Positions 38,802 through 64,000 of a DNA stretch of 64,000 nucleotides are shown piece by piece. Within the stretch, counting starts at the first letter, position 1; the number at the start of each line of letters is the position of its first letter. This DNA comes from Telmatactis stephensoni. Taxonomy: Eukaryota; Cnidaria; Anthozoa; Actiniaria; Isophelliidae. The DNA lies in contig JALIZF010001582.1 in NCBI GenBank assembly GCA_029948255.1, positions 248,001 to 312,000 of the forward strand, given 5' to 3'. Both the position numbers and the translations under genes were made by a program. A model generated the notes under the pieces. It was not told the origin of the DNA. It saw only the letters and a program-made list of their open reading frames with translations, and ran no database searches.

Positions 38802-41800
38802 CATTTCACCTTTTTGTTCAAATCGAACACAGCCTTGTCTTGCCCAGGAATAGCTACTGTAGCGACATGAGCATCGCTGGAAAACTTGATTCCTGTAAAC
38901 ACAAAAACTTTGTAAGAGCTTGTTAAAATATGGAACACACCAACCGAACTTACCATCAGCAAATGTTTGTTGCAATTTTGCGAGAATCTAGGCAAACGAA
39001 AAAGATAACTTAAGTTAACAATTAGCCACTTTCATACCGTGAAGACTGGGTACGAGTCCCTCAACTGTTGATGATGGTAACGCAAAACTCATATAGTCAG
39101 AAAGAGCACATCGAGCTGTATATAATCCCGAAGTTTGGTGTTAATCGGTTTAATATTCAATGACTAACAGCCGTGCAAAAATGCTAGAATTTACAAAGAA
39201 ATGTATGGTTGTAGGGACATTTGTGGACATTTGTCCCTACAACCATACATTTCTTTGTAAAATCTAGCATGTTTGAACTGCTGTATCTCTTTCAATGTAT
39301 ATCCGATTAACATCAACCCTCGGGATTATATACAGCTCGATGTGCTCTTTCTGACTACATAAGTTTTGTGTTGCCATCATCAAAGTTTAAGGGACTCGTA
39401 CCCAGTCTTCACGGTATGAAAGTGGCTAATGATGTTTCTTGAGAGTAGAACATTTGACTAGCATGGATACCGCGTTCAATTCAGTACGAATTGAAGTGTC
39501 ACTATTTCACGTTTTGGCGTAATTTTTGTTCATTTTTAATTCCATTTTTTAACGAAATATCATTAGCCCTTCGCGAGATCATATTCTCTGGAAATGTAAA
39601 CCGGTTACATGTACATCCAGATTAGATAAGCCTTCTTTAAAGCAGACACCCAAAGGTCAGAGAAAAGTGTCAGTATTATAGAGGTGTCGCAGGTTCCACT
39701 GTGATTTCCATACCTGTTTTTTGGTTAATTGTAGGTCCTCGAAGATTCCGGCATTGTTTTGGTCGGTGAGTTGAAACTGTTCCTTCTCTTGGTTGTAGAA
39801 GAATGAATGACTGTTTTCGCCTGAGCTTGATCCACTTGCCGTTAGCTAGAAAAGTGAATTTAGAATAGTAATATCAATGATGGCAAAGTTCACTGGGATT
39901 GTAGTTTGTAGTTTTGAGTATTAGAGATCCGATGAAGCTTTGTCAGTGAGTCAGTTTATTAGGAGGGGGAAAGGATTTAAACAAATAAACAAACATGACA
40001 AACGAATCAGTGAACGACAAATAAACAAACGGACCTACGAGCGAACAAACAGACAACAAACAAACGAACGAACGAACGTGGAAGGCCCAAGCGAACGCTC
40101 CAAACAATGTTGGCTAACACCACCAAACATTATTGGCTCCAACGTGTTGGATACGTTTATTGAACACTGTTTAGAGCCAAGAATATTCAAAACGTAACAC
40201 AACAATGGCTGGGTTTCAAACGGCTGTTGAGTCTTGTCATCTAGTGCTCTCAACCAGAGAATATTCTATTGAAAACTTGTTTTTCAGCTGATGAAAATTT
40301 CAACAAGACTGGAAATGACGTCATATGAAACCCAGCAATTTTGGATATTGTTGTTGGGAGCTTTTGTACAAAAGAACAACATACAAACCAATAAAGATTA
40401 GAATCAAGTGAATGAAGAATAAAAATGAAAGAGAGAACCATCAAACATCGAAAAAGAAAAACAACACAAAATAAAGCTTCCTTGTTTGGGAAGAGAGCTT
40501 TAGGAGGAGATACATAAGGAAACCAATTTTATTTTCATTAATTTATCGGAAGTAAGCATCTTTTTCCTTTATTTTCACTATCTACGCTAAAGCGCCGTTT
40601 TCTTTAGTTTCTCATGCAGCTCCTCGCAGCCGTGTTTTGTCTCGTCACGCTACGCTCCCTCGCCACGAACGCGTGAGTCTAAACACGGCTACGAGGGAAA
40701 CTACGTTTTCAAGGAGTAATGGACGGCGAAAGCCCCAACCGTAGCAAAAGAAAGATGTGTCCTTAAATTTAGTGTGGCGGTAAAGCAATTGCCGAGCCAG
40801 CTGGCTAGTTTACCTTTCCGTCACCTGAAACTGATAACGCCAATGACTTGCCACCAAACGTCTTTGACACTCGACTGGGGAGGTTTTCTTGCAAAGCATT
40901 GGCTTGAGATAGAATTCTTGACAAATCTGGAGCTTCGTCAGTCTGAAACGATATTACTGACTAATTTAACATTCTCTAATAACGGTTTTTGGAAGCGATT
41001 TTGTTTAAACAACGTACCTCTTCAATTGGAAAAGATGTTCCGGATTTGAAACTAAAATTGTCGTCTAGAAAAGAAAAGAGACGAAAAATAAATAAATTGT
41101 GAGAAGGTGTTTTAGCTAACGCAAATATACGAAACTTTTCACATTCCAAACTTTAATACATAACATTGTCGGCGATTTTGTGGGGGAATGATTTCGTAAA
41201 ATGTGTAATTTTGTAGCCAGTTGATTTTTAAGTTTCCTTGCTAGCTAGAATAAACCGTGTTTGACATTTTTCGGAGATAACAGTTTTACAGCTGAGAAAA
41301 CCAGCATAAGACTGTTTGACAATATTTCAGTTGAAACGGCGTCAATTTTCGGCACACTTTGCAACAAATTTTCCGAGATGAAAAAACTCCTCGTTACCTT
41401 GTGAAACGCCGTCTACAGCGAACATAATTCTGGCTTTTGGTCGTTTAAACATGTTCCCAGCAAGCAAACCAGACCATGTTATATCCTAAAACGATAATAA
41501 AATATCCATATTGAGGCAAAGCATGACAAAAATGCCATCAACTGCACACCAAAATGTTTTGAATTAAAGGAAAACGCAAGAAAATGATTTGTAGACATAT
41601 ATTCCATTTTGTTGCATTTTCATTCATTCTGGCTACTGTAATTCTAATCCTAAACTTTCAAACTACTAGTCTGACAACGCCATTATTGAAAAGAAAACTT
41701 ATTCCAATAGCAGACTGCTGAGTCAACACACTACCTTAGGAGCTGAGAGGCCAAGAGCAAGTGAATTGACACTTGAAATTTCATTTGAAGGAATAGCACC

Positions 41801-44800
41801 AGCATTTTGCAAGAAAGAGACATAATGTGGAGTATGAGTTATAAACAACTTTGAAGCTGAAGTCTCCTGCAACAAAGAAACAGTTATAAAATCAGTATAT
41901 GTTTACAAGATAACTATGCTGAACTTTCACAAACAGTAACTTTGTTGAATACAATCATAAATAATTGACAAGAAATTGTGCAAGGTTGTTCTGCCACATT
42001 AAACACAAGCTGCTTTCTACCAATTCTCTTAAAGTTTCTTTCCACCAAATACATCAAGCATTGCAAAAGAAACACTCTGATAACTATCTTGTAAGAGAAC
42101 AAAATAATGTAATATTCATTGTACGTCCTAGTGAAATAACATATGCACATTCAGTATTGCATTTATCACAGATGAGGAAACAGACAAGCATTGTTTGCTA
42201 ATGAGCAGTACACTATATTGCTTATGCTTATGTCACTGGTGAAACAGCAGAGAAATGACAAGCACTGATAATAAGCAGTACAGTCCTGAGTCTGTGTGTT
42301 GCTTATGCTTATATTACTAGTGTAAACTGGGAATAAATCATCAGAACTAGGCTTAGTACAATACAGTGGCATCAATTTGCAACACAGAAGTACCAGAAAT
42401 CTTAATCTCCCTTTTTGTACTCCATTGTCAGCAATGTAATCCTCTTTTTATATGGTTATAGATTTCGCTTCATTCCCTATCAAATCTCAATAATATTAAA
42501 TTGAAGTTGTCTAGTTGCTAACCTTTCCATCTTCCTTGATGATAAATGTGTGTTGCTCATCAGTTGAAAGAGCAGGAACACCTACAACACATGGAACTGT
42601 AATAAATACATGATAATCAAACCTCTTTTAAACAATCAACCTTAGGAAATATCCAGCCAGCTCACTGGTTAAGGAGATTTTCCTCTCATTGGAGTCCAAA
42701 TTTAAAATAACTCAGCAATTGACTGGATTGGTGACCATTTTTACAGAGGATGACCACTAAACAGAGGTTTGAATTTAGAACTTTCTCAAAGATAAAAGAG
42801 AGACAATGCACACAAAATTTATTTTCAATAGGAAATACATCCTTTTTTATGTCTGTTTTAGCTTTTGTGGGAAGATGTTACAGCTGACCACTAGTATAAC
42901 GACAGAGTAAGAGGGCAGGTGTGGAAGCTAGTTCAAAGTCACCAGGTTTTAGCTGGTGATTGTTAATCCCTAATACACATCTCTCTCTATACATGCAGTT
43001 AAATCTCATTATTGTGGATACCCTTGAAACCACAATTTTGTGTCCGTAACAAGATATTTTCAGTACACTCTTTGCAATTTTCATTAGTACATTAGTAGCA
43101 CAGTGTCTGTATTACTGAGGTGTCTGCAAGACAACAGCTTACTGTACCCAACAGGAAGTCTTTAACGTATCAGTCAAATTCAAATATATTTAAGTCTAAA
43201 TGTATTAGACATTGAGTTCCTTCTGTGTGATATATTCCCTACAAAATTTATTCCACTGTTCTTCTGGTGCCAGTACAGAAGAAAATGAACAGTATTAATC
43301 ATTTCTTTAAGAACAACTTAATCAGTATTTACTGTTTTGCCACTTTCATGGATTCCTGAATATGATAAGTTATTTGGGCCCCTTTTACTAGAGATAAGAC
43401 ATTATACAGCATCCACATTTTATAGAGGAAACTAAGATAAGTCAAGATAAGGAAAATGCATTGTGTATTATAAAGAAGTGATAAGGAAATGTATAGAGAT
43501 TCCAGCTGGCACTTCTTAATCAGGTAATATGCCCTCTGACATTAGATATTTGTCAAATTAAAATAGTGCAGTTTTCAAATAAGTGTGAAATGGACTACAC
43601 TGTGTGTGCTGTGACCATTAGCATTTATTTTCCTAGGGGCATAAACAGTCCCATCAGTCCAAGATTTAAATAAAGTTATCATCATCATCACTATGTAAAG
43701 TAAAGTAAAGCGACCATATTTTGTGTTGATAATTCATGACAGTAATTTGAGTAACTAATAAACTTGAGGTTGATGGTGCGCTCATTTTACCCCCCCCTCT
43801 CTCCATCAGTGCACTGTTTTTAAGGGAATCTAAAGGTACTTGAAGCTACACAGAAAGGAAAGAAGTTGGAACAAGGATTTGAGATCCAGGGATCGAACTC
43901 TAGACCTCTTGCACTGAAGGTCACGCACTAACCAACTGTGCCATCTTTGACAGTGCCATGTTGTTTATTAATATTTGAAACTTCTGCCATAACAGAATAC
44001 CAAGACTGTGCTATTTTCACAGTCATACAAAAACTGCTCAAGCTAGCACTCAAGACGTCAGCAGTAATTTAAATGAAAAAGCCAGTTGCCAGTGTGGTTG
44101 TTGGAGAACACTGAAAACATAGATCTCTGTTTGTTATAGTGAGGTAAGTTTATTACAAAGGTGTCCACAACAACAGATTCAACTGTATTCCCTAGTCCAT
44201 GTAGTCCAACTACAACACAATCCTCCAAGCAAATACATGTGTACCAAAGCTACCATCACAAACGAGTAGCTATGTAAAACTACTCCTCTACCTCCACATA
44301 AATTCACAGAGGTTTTAATAAGATTTGAAGTAGGTGGCTGGCCAAGTTATAATTATAGTGAAGTTCAGCTTCATTTCTATTTGTGATTTGAGATTTAGTT
44401 TCAGTTTTTGTAACCTACAGTCAGAGGCAAAGTAGGCAGTAGTACACCACTGGTAGCTGGCTTCTGACCCCTAATTCATACACACATGTGTATGTATATC
44501 TAATATCTCATGAAAACACATCCTATCTAAAGATCAACAGTCAACAGATAAAGTGTAACCAACACAGTCTTCAATAGGCTTTTTCTTTAAAGGGAGAAGA
44601 GTTAAAGTAAAGTGACAACAGGAAGAATTGTACCTCATACTTCATGAAGATAAAATAAATAAATAAGAGTAGAACAGGTGAATAAATTGGCAAGACGATA
44701 TCCCGTAATACGACAAGTTTCTTGTAATGACAGCATGGTTTATATGGTCTTCTGACACGACAAAGGGTAATGAATTATCGATTACAGTTGACAGATATTA

Positions 44801-45258
44801 AATGAAATGGACTCATATGTCTGGATATGCATGCATAAAAACTTAGTGATTCATTTCAAAGTACGAAAATCACGATCGGAAGATGAAGTCGAAGGAGATG
44901 AAGTCCGAAGAACGGAGATGAAGTCGAACACAGCTGCTAGATTAGCTTGAAAAACAAAGTGATAGCACTGAATATTGAATAACCTAACCTTCTAAAGTAA
45001 CTTGAATACAGAGTTAATGGGCATTTGAAATGGCTGAAGGAATTCATAATCTAAGATATCGAATTCAAAGAACGCTAAGGGCGTAATTTCCGCACGTTTA
45101 ATCGACAAAAGCTTCGAAGCATTGACATTATTCCTAACTCCAAGGCTTCTATGCTTCATAAACAATTCCCCAAGCAGGTTATACTCACCAGTAATTGAAA
45201 AGAAAACCAGCAAAAACGAAAGACAAGAAACCACTCTAGCACTCCCCTCGATCGCCAT
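35003..45258 (-). CDS. ATP6AP2: ATP6AP2 / (pro)renin receptor, V-ATPase accessory subunit, 16 exons, 479 aa
   Basis: Exons: 45258-45189, 42581-42523, 41866-41735, 41485-41398, 41064-41018, 40942-40814, 39845-39714, 38987-38954, 38892-38810, 38712-38659, 37706-37635, 37515-37438, 37363-37293, 36882-36756, 36254-36183, 35194-35003. Phases agree and the sum is 480 codons with TGA. Exon 1 encodes a signal peptide (hydrophobic LSFLLVFFSITG). The ectodomain contains DITWSGLLAGNMFKRPKA and FYDLYNGNAVVEVLTM, both matching the vertebrate protein. The last exon has NLAYNYKPF, one membrane span (about 22 residues) and the diagnostic tail YMDPGRDSIIYRMT. The family is a type I membrane protein needed for V-ATPase assembly in endolysosomes. 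It has roles in Wnt signalling and, in vertebrates, in prorenin binding. At 479 aa it is longer than the human protein (350 aa), mainly through a long middle ectodomain and the 42-codon exon 36756-36882. No clear furin site like the vertebrate RKTR is visible. Confidence 0.93.
35290..35395 (+). repeat. (GGAC)n microsatellite in duplicated block
   Basis: Two blocks of GGAC tetramers separated by TGACTGACTCACTGATTGAC. It begins about 100 bp upstream (in transcript sense) of the last ATP6AP2 exon. Confidence 0.85.
35485..35610 (-). mobile_element. SINE family B, headless partial copy
   Basis: On the minus strand it shows GGGTTCTCCGGTTTTTCCTC and further TTTAATGTAGAGGTAGTGAG, matching the 3' body of the copy at 27677-27930. 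The tRNA-like head is absent. Confidence 0.55.
36000..36018 (+). repeat. G homopolymer
   Basis: About 18 G residues in an ATP6AP2 intron. Confidence 0.8.
36373..36475 (-). mobile_element. Retroelement 3'-end fragment, second copy
   Basis: Shares ACAACTTTATTGGACAAAC and AATAACATAA with 7383-7520, in the same orientation relative to its T-rich edge. In an ATP6AP2 intron, abutting a MITE remnant. Confidence 0.45.
36480..36735. mobile_element. Remnant of the 78-bp/AAGCCTGGTT MITE family
   Basis: Contains CAAGCAACATACACAGAGTTAG, TACTGCTCATTAGCAGTGC and TTTTCACTA units shared with 31470-32030 and 50246-50418. It lies next to the extra ATP6AP2 exon. Confidence 0.6.
36756..36882 (-). other. ATP6AP2: Extra ATP6AP2 exon (42 codons) with an RGD tripeptide
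   Basis: Flanked by CAACAG on the acceptor side and GTAGGT on the donor side, and open throughout. It is needed for phase: joining exon 37363-37293 directly to 36254-36183 gives an early stop, while inserting this exon restores the frame. It encodes a His/Ser-rich segment with HIFHHLEPHISS and ends in TLRGDV. I recall no counterpart in the vertebrate protein. A MITE remnant starts just 3' of it on this strand. Confidence 0.6.
37040..37225 (+). repeat. (GGAA)n / GGAGGGA purine microsatellite
   Basis: Imperfect tetramer tract in the ATP6AP2 intron between exons 37363-37293 and 36882-36756. The long open frames on both strands are artefacts. Confidence 0.85.
37967..38338. mobile_element. TAGACCATTTCAC-family MITE disrupted by a TAAGCCAGTTC-family MITE
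   Basis: Outer arms (AACCATTTCACCG..., ending ...GAGAAATGGTCT) match 18784-18998. At 38101-38274 sits a complete foldback of the 21678-21849 family, TAAGCCAGTTCGGAG to CTCCGAACTGGCTTA. The outer element's right arm resumes with CTAAAGAATATG. Confidence 0.8.
38745..38800 (+). repeat. (ATC)n microsatellite
   Basis: ATC trinucleotide run directly upstream on plus of ATP6AP2 exon 38892-38810, so it sits close to that exon's donor. A (GAT)n run of similar kind is at 969-1012 and another at 26004-26062. Confidence 0.85.
39021..39430. mobile_element. 410-bp near-perfect palindrome
   Basis: Ends ATTAGCCACTTTCATACCGT and ACGGTATGAAAGTGGCTAAT. The centre is near 39225 (ACAAAGAAATGTATGGTTGT against ACAACCATACATTTCTTTGT). 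Arms are about 200 bp with few mismatches and almost no spacer. In an ATP6AP2 intron. Confidence 0.8.
42180..42320. mobile_element. Remnant of the 78-bp/AAGCCTGGTT MITE family
   Basis: CAAGCA and GCTAATGAGCAGTACACTA, then CTGAGTCTGTGTGTTGCTTATG; the same motifs as the other copies. In ATP6AP2 intron 2. Confidence 0.55.
43696..43957 (-). mobile_element. tRNA-derived SINE, family A, minus orientation
   Basis: Read on the minus strand it has GATGGCACAGTTGGTTAGTG (box A), AGAGTTCGATCCCTGG (box B), a CTTGTTCCAACTTCTTTCC body and a tail of TTTAC units (AAAGT repeats on plus). In ATP6AP2 intron 1. Confidence 0.7.
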
Positions 45259-47404
45259 TACGGAAAGATGTACTGGTCCCGTGATCGAACGCTGACTTTG
45301 AGTTGTGAAGGCTCAAAGGTGAAATGTCAAGCTGGGGAGAAGTATTCCAATTGAAATAAACGATATACTTAAAGTTCGCATTTTTTCTTTTTTGAGTGCT
45401 TTATAGGTTCACTAAAGCTTTTATCAATACATATTTACTCATATTTCAGGAAAATCTAGTTTATTGTAATGTGATTTTACAAAACAGTGCACGAGTTTTA
45501 AAGTGGGTTTTCAATTTCTCCTTACCCGTCGTGACGTCATGGATTCGAAGCATAATTTATTCAAATGAGGAAAATGAGCGCGATGTGTTCAGTGAATTAC
45601 GTTCTTTCCCTCAGCTTTCTTGCTTTTAAACACTCAATGACTCCATAATCGTCATCAAAGAATGGCTTTAAGCAATGCCAAAGGATTGGCAGACATGTCC
45701 ATGCCTCAATATGATCCAATTTTGACGTCAGAGACTGAAAATCGTGAAAAACAGTAAGCCAACATTTACGATGCCAGATAGCGTATAGCATGACGTTGCG
45801 CTGGGCTGCTTTCGTTTGACTTACTATTTCTCTCATATGTTCTCCTGAAGGCTTCTAATTGTTCAGGAAGACCAAGATTCTACAAGGGTAAAGAATAAAC
45901 TTTATGAAGAGACATCGCCTTTGATAGAGGTAATTATGAGAATTTAGATTTTGGGGCTTGAAGGTGACCATAGTGTTTGTCTTCACTGAAACGTGGAGGA
46001 ACGATTTCGTAGGAACGTAGTAGACCAAAAGCTTGATTCTCGTCCATTCTTACAATCTATCCTCATTATAGAAATTGTAGACATACCTGAAGCCACGTTT
46101 GACTCCCCACTAGTCATCAATCGCCTTAGATTCGAAAGGGGACGAAGTACGAAGAGCTAAAGGAATCTGGCTAGACACTCAGAGCTCCGATAGCCCTGTG
46201 CTATATCTAGTCTGAGTTTAATATCAAATTGTGCAGAATACCTAGATCATTTAATCGAGAACTTTTACGATCTCCTTTGCTGCTACAGTTGCGAAATCAG
46301 GTTTTAATACATCCACCTTTCAACAGCCTTAGGTTTGGGGTTGTAGGTATGTCTCTCTAAACGAGCCTTGAACGAACTCTCACACCGGGCACTTCTCGGT
46401 AAATGTACTGGAGCTCATCGAGATCGTAGTACATAGCTCTCAAGCCGTGTCGCTTATGTGCCAAGGATTTGTAGTCTAAAAACTGACATTCATTCGAAAG
46501 CTTCCAAAACGGTCGAATTAGCTGTAGTGCACACTTCTTGCTCGCAAAAGCAGTCCGTACAAAGTTTCCTAACGGCGTGTCGTAGCCAACTGCAAATATC
46601 CGTCAATCACGAAGTAAAACTGGCCTCGTCTCGTTAATTCACGTCCGCTCGCACGTGATGTTTGCTGGTATGTGACGAAGCTGCCTTTCAATTCGCATTC
46701 TCTTTATACAAAGACAACGGCTTCGTAGCCTTGGAGGCCGCCATATTGGTCGAAGGGTAGTTTTGGTGGTTTTCGAAATTTGTCCACTTTGAGTAAGTGT
46801 CGCCCTTTCGGGAACATTTCTTTGAGGAAGGTACGAGGAAATGATGTTTCATAGTGTCTATTCGTATTTTCGGGTGCTTTACAGGTATCGATTATTGTAC
46901 CAGTCGAAACGTCCAGGAACTCTGAAAAGAGCTTCTGGTGGAACTAGGCTATTCTTGCTTTTTATTTCGTCTTTTATCTCTGAACTACATCTTATTTGAC
47001 ATCGCTAAATTTTTGTCGTGATATCCACATAAGGAAACTGTACGCCATACAACGAAACACCCAACATTCGACTTTAAACGATTTTTATCCCCACTACACT
47101 CCCATTGTGGCGAGGCCCAAAATTTCCTCAGTTTTCAAGGAACTATCCGCTTGCTCAGAACTCAGTTATCGTGAACTGAATATCGAACTGTATCTTCAGA
47201 AAGGGGAAAAGCTTCCCTTTCAGAAGAAGCAGCCACTTTCGTCACAGTTCACGATTATTTGCCTTTAGTCCAGGATCGCTCTTTACGTCTATTCGTTCAG
47301 TTAAGCATGTTTGATGATCCATTCTCCTTGTTGAACAGCGAATATCAGTTAATGACGATTGTTTGGGAAATAAAATAAACAGCTTCCTAAGGAAAGGAAA
47401 TGTT

Positions 47405-47444
<40 letters not shown>

Positions 47445-49713
47445 GAACATCCCTAGTGTATCAGGTTGTTTGGCTCATTGTTTCCGTAAATGTGAGCCAC
47501 AAACGGTTTTGAGGCAATTAAAATGGAGAATGGTTCTATAGAAATACCTAAAACAGTTAAGAACAAAAACATTCAAATAATTACAAATTATCCTATCCAC
47601 CAAGACCATAAACTACATCGCCTTTCAAAGACAAATTATGTTTTCATATTGACTAAACAGGTTTGCTCTGCGCCACGATCATCCCAATTCCGCAGTGTCA
47701 AATACAGTACGTAGTACCCAAACTGAACATCTCCGCATACTCCACTGCAGTCAAATCCACAAAGAGTTTGGCATAGATTCGTCATTAGACCTCCTTTGAC
47801 CTTTTGAAATTGCGACAGTAAAAATCGTTTTTGTCGGTATGACTCGTTTTGGCGAACATAGTTTGGTCAAATAAAAATAGTCCAACACCGAAAATCAACT
47901 AAAGCTTTCTACATTGCTCTATAGTTGTGTATCTTGGTAATTATTAACTCATCATTTTGTTTTTCTAGATTACAAAACACATATTCATGCCCTATCGAAA
48001 CCGAACAGCGAAAATGACGAGAGAGAGACCTGCCTATTTTCAAATCCATTCACGGCCTCTTATTCAAGTTCGTAAATTGCTGTACTTTTAGCAGGAAAAT
48101 CTTGATTCCATTTACGAAATACACACTGAACGAACACTTGATCCTTTGTAGGATCATTTTTAGTTTGCAGTTGACAAGGGGTCACACGCTGAATGACGCA
48201 TCTTGGCAACTTTCGTTATGGATTTTCCTTCTAGGTGCTGTCACGCTAGTTTTATGGCTTTCTACTGAGAGAGTCACAATCGTATTCTGCCAACGTTGCA
48301 ATGACAAACTTTTAAACAAACAAGGTAGTGGAAGGAACTAAACGCGAGAAAGTCACCTGCAATCATTCGGCGTATTCTAGCAATGTTGCAATGACGAACC
48401 TCTTAGTTCAAGGTAGAGAGGAATTTAACGTGAACCGGATTTTAAAGAATATAGCTTCAGCCATTTCTCTACCAGTTGGATTCCGTTCATGGCTCCATTC
48501 TCACTTATTTCGGCCATTTCATTGCTCCTAACTCCCTAACGAAAGACACCTAGCTGTGAGAGGCCACGAAGATCAGCAAGGCGGCTGATCTTCGTGGCGT
48601 CTGTTCGGGAAAACTGAGTCTCTAATCGTATTGATGAAGCTATAAAGGTTGTTTATAACTTATCGATGAAAAGCGCATAAAAAGTTTTAGTGATAGAAAC
48701 AAGGCTATATCGACCTCACTAGTTCTCTGTCGAGTTTTCCAAAAAACAACCTATTTCCCTTTCGATTGTTTCCTCATGACGTAAAACGCGTCACATTAGA
48801 GATCTTTAGCTTCACGTACACAGGAAGCGGTAAACGGCGAAGAGGATAACGCGGCCTGCTTTTTTCGCGCCTGGTGCCTAGGGTTTGGTACTTAACCGCG
48901 TGAGCATGACTTTTCGCATTTACGGGTATCGCGAAATAACACACTTCACGTTTAAACGGCAAGGCCATACATGAGAAAACAGTTCACGTGATCCTTTCTG
49001 CCGTTTGCCGTATTCGCGAAGATTAAGCTTTCTATTATCCGCTTGGACTCCTTTTGTCGCTTTCCCATTGTACATGAAGCTTAAATTCTGTATTGTAACC
49101 GTTTTATGTCTTAGACATAGACACGGAGACTTTTTATTTAGTACCACGGGAGTTAGCAATATAGTTATAGCTATAATTAGTGCATAAAAATATAAAGAAA
49201 TGAAATTAAGATTGGCAAGTTTAGGTACAACAGAATTTTTGGTACAAGCTATCTATAACAACACTTGGTTAATCGAAATAGATAGCTGTAAATGTAAATG
49301 AATATCATATGTTTTATGTCAGTGGCTAACATATTTCATTTATCAACAGCGTTCATTCAATAAACCCTCTGTACAGATCTCTGCTGTCCCAAACGCTAAC
49401 AACCTCTTTGAGCTGCTAATCAAGAGAGTAGAGTTAGCAACTCCTAGGTAAAGATTCTGTTTTTACAGACTTTTAATACTGGGCGAAGTGCTGGGTTTCC
49501 TGTGGCAAGTGATAAGGGAAAGAGGCAAAAAAAGATGAAGAAACAAACTTGTTCCCAATCTCCTTTTCCAGGTTTCACTGTGGTCTTATCCCCTTCTCCC
49601 TTCCCCCTCCCCCAGCACCACAGACCTTGTACTCTGTTGAAAGTAACTATCCCTGTATCTGTCTTACTAGTGAGAAAACCAACATTTCCCCTGATCAGAA
49701 CGCAGTCAACACC
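45259..49713. other. Divergent intergenic region between ATP6AP2 and the unrecognised gene
   Basis: No supported coding exon. Contains a (GA)n run at 47410-47441, a perfect short hairpin at 48563-48599 (GCCACGAAGATCAGC / GCTGATCTTCGTGGC), and two similar segments near 48283-48330 and 48368-48413 (GTTGCAATGAC.AAC). Possible leader exons lie near 49332-49444 and before 49714. Frames at 46996-47268 and 47523-47714 have no recognisable product. Confidence 0.5.
49332..49444 (+). other. Possible 5' leader exon of the unrecognised gene
   Basis: Bounded by ATCAACAG and GTAAAG, 113 nt, and open in one frame only. Its phase does not fit the coding chain that starts at 49714, so if it is real it is more likely untranslated leader. 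A second leader exon probably begins after the C-rich tract ending near 49602 and runs into the ATG exon. Confidence 0.25.
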
Positions 49714-63933
<14,220 letters not shown>

Positions 63934-64000
63934 GTTAGTGATAATTTCTAGTTTAAACTTAGGATTCGTTCGTTCTTCGTTCGTTTTTTCGTTCATTCGT

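Noticed and set aside
46996..47268. 90-residue plus-strand frame in the intergenic region
   Set aside because: No recognisable domain, no convincing splice sites or start context, single frame of modest length.

Overview
This window is nuclear DNA from an animal. Genes are split into many short exons with GT-AG introns. Introns and spacers are packed with inverted-repeat (foldback) elements, tRNA-derived SINEs, LINE tails and long simple repeats. Gene content, AT-rich introns and repeat style suggest an anthozoan cnidarian, most likely a stony coral. That placement is inference; no taxon marker was tested. No bacterial, phage or CRISPR feature is present.

Four protein genes can be assembled exon by exon, and reading phase agrees at every junction. 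(1) Minus strand, 488-14482: 17 coding exons, 503 aa, an ANKRD42-type ankyrin-repeat protein with a C-terminal coiled coil. (2) Plus strand, 16318-30570: 13 exons, 644 aa, a CAPN5-type (atypical, C2-tailed) calpain with intact Cys-His-Asn residues. (3) Minus strand, 35003-45258: 16 exons, 479 aa, ATP6AP2 (prorenin receptor / V-ATPase accessory protein 2). (4) Plus strand, 49714 to beyond the right edge: at least 17 exons and 1024 codons of an unrecognised Ser-rich, Lys-rich, probably nuclear protein. Genes 1 and 2 are divergent and share a 1.8 kb spacer that holds a nested transposon. Genes 2 and 3 are convergent. Genes 3 and 4 are divergent across 4.4 kb. I see no shared pathway; these are ordinary neighbouring eukaryotic genes, not an operon.

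The most interesting observations are these. A tandem duplication of an intron-exon boundary in the calpain gives a second, in-frame 3' splice site that would add 51 residues to the C2 domain. ATP6AP2 appears to carry an extra 42-codon exon containing an RGD tripeptide. A 78-bp satellite-like array seems to have grown inside a MITE family. Several MITEs are nested in other MITEs. Gene 4 is a large protein I cannot assign.
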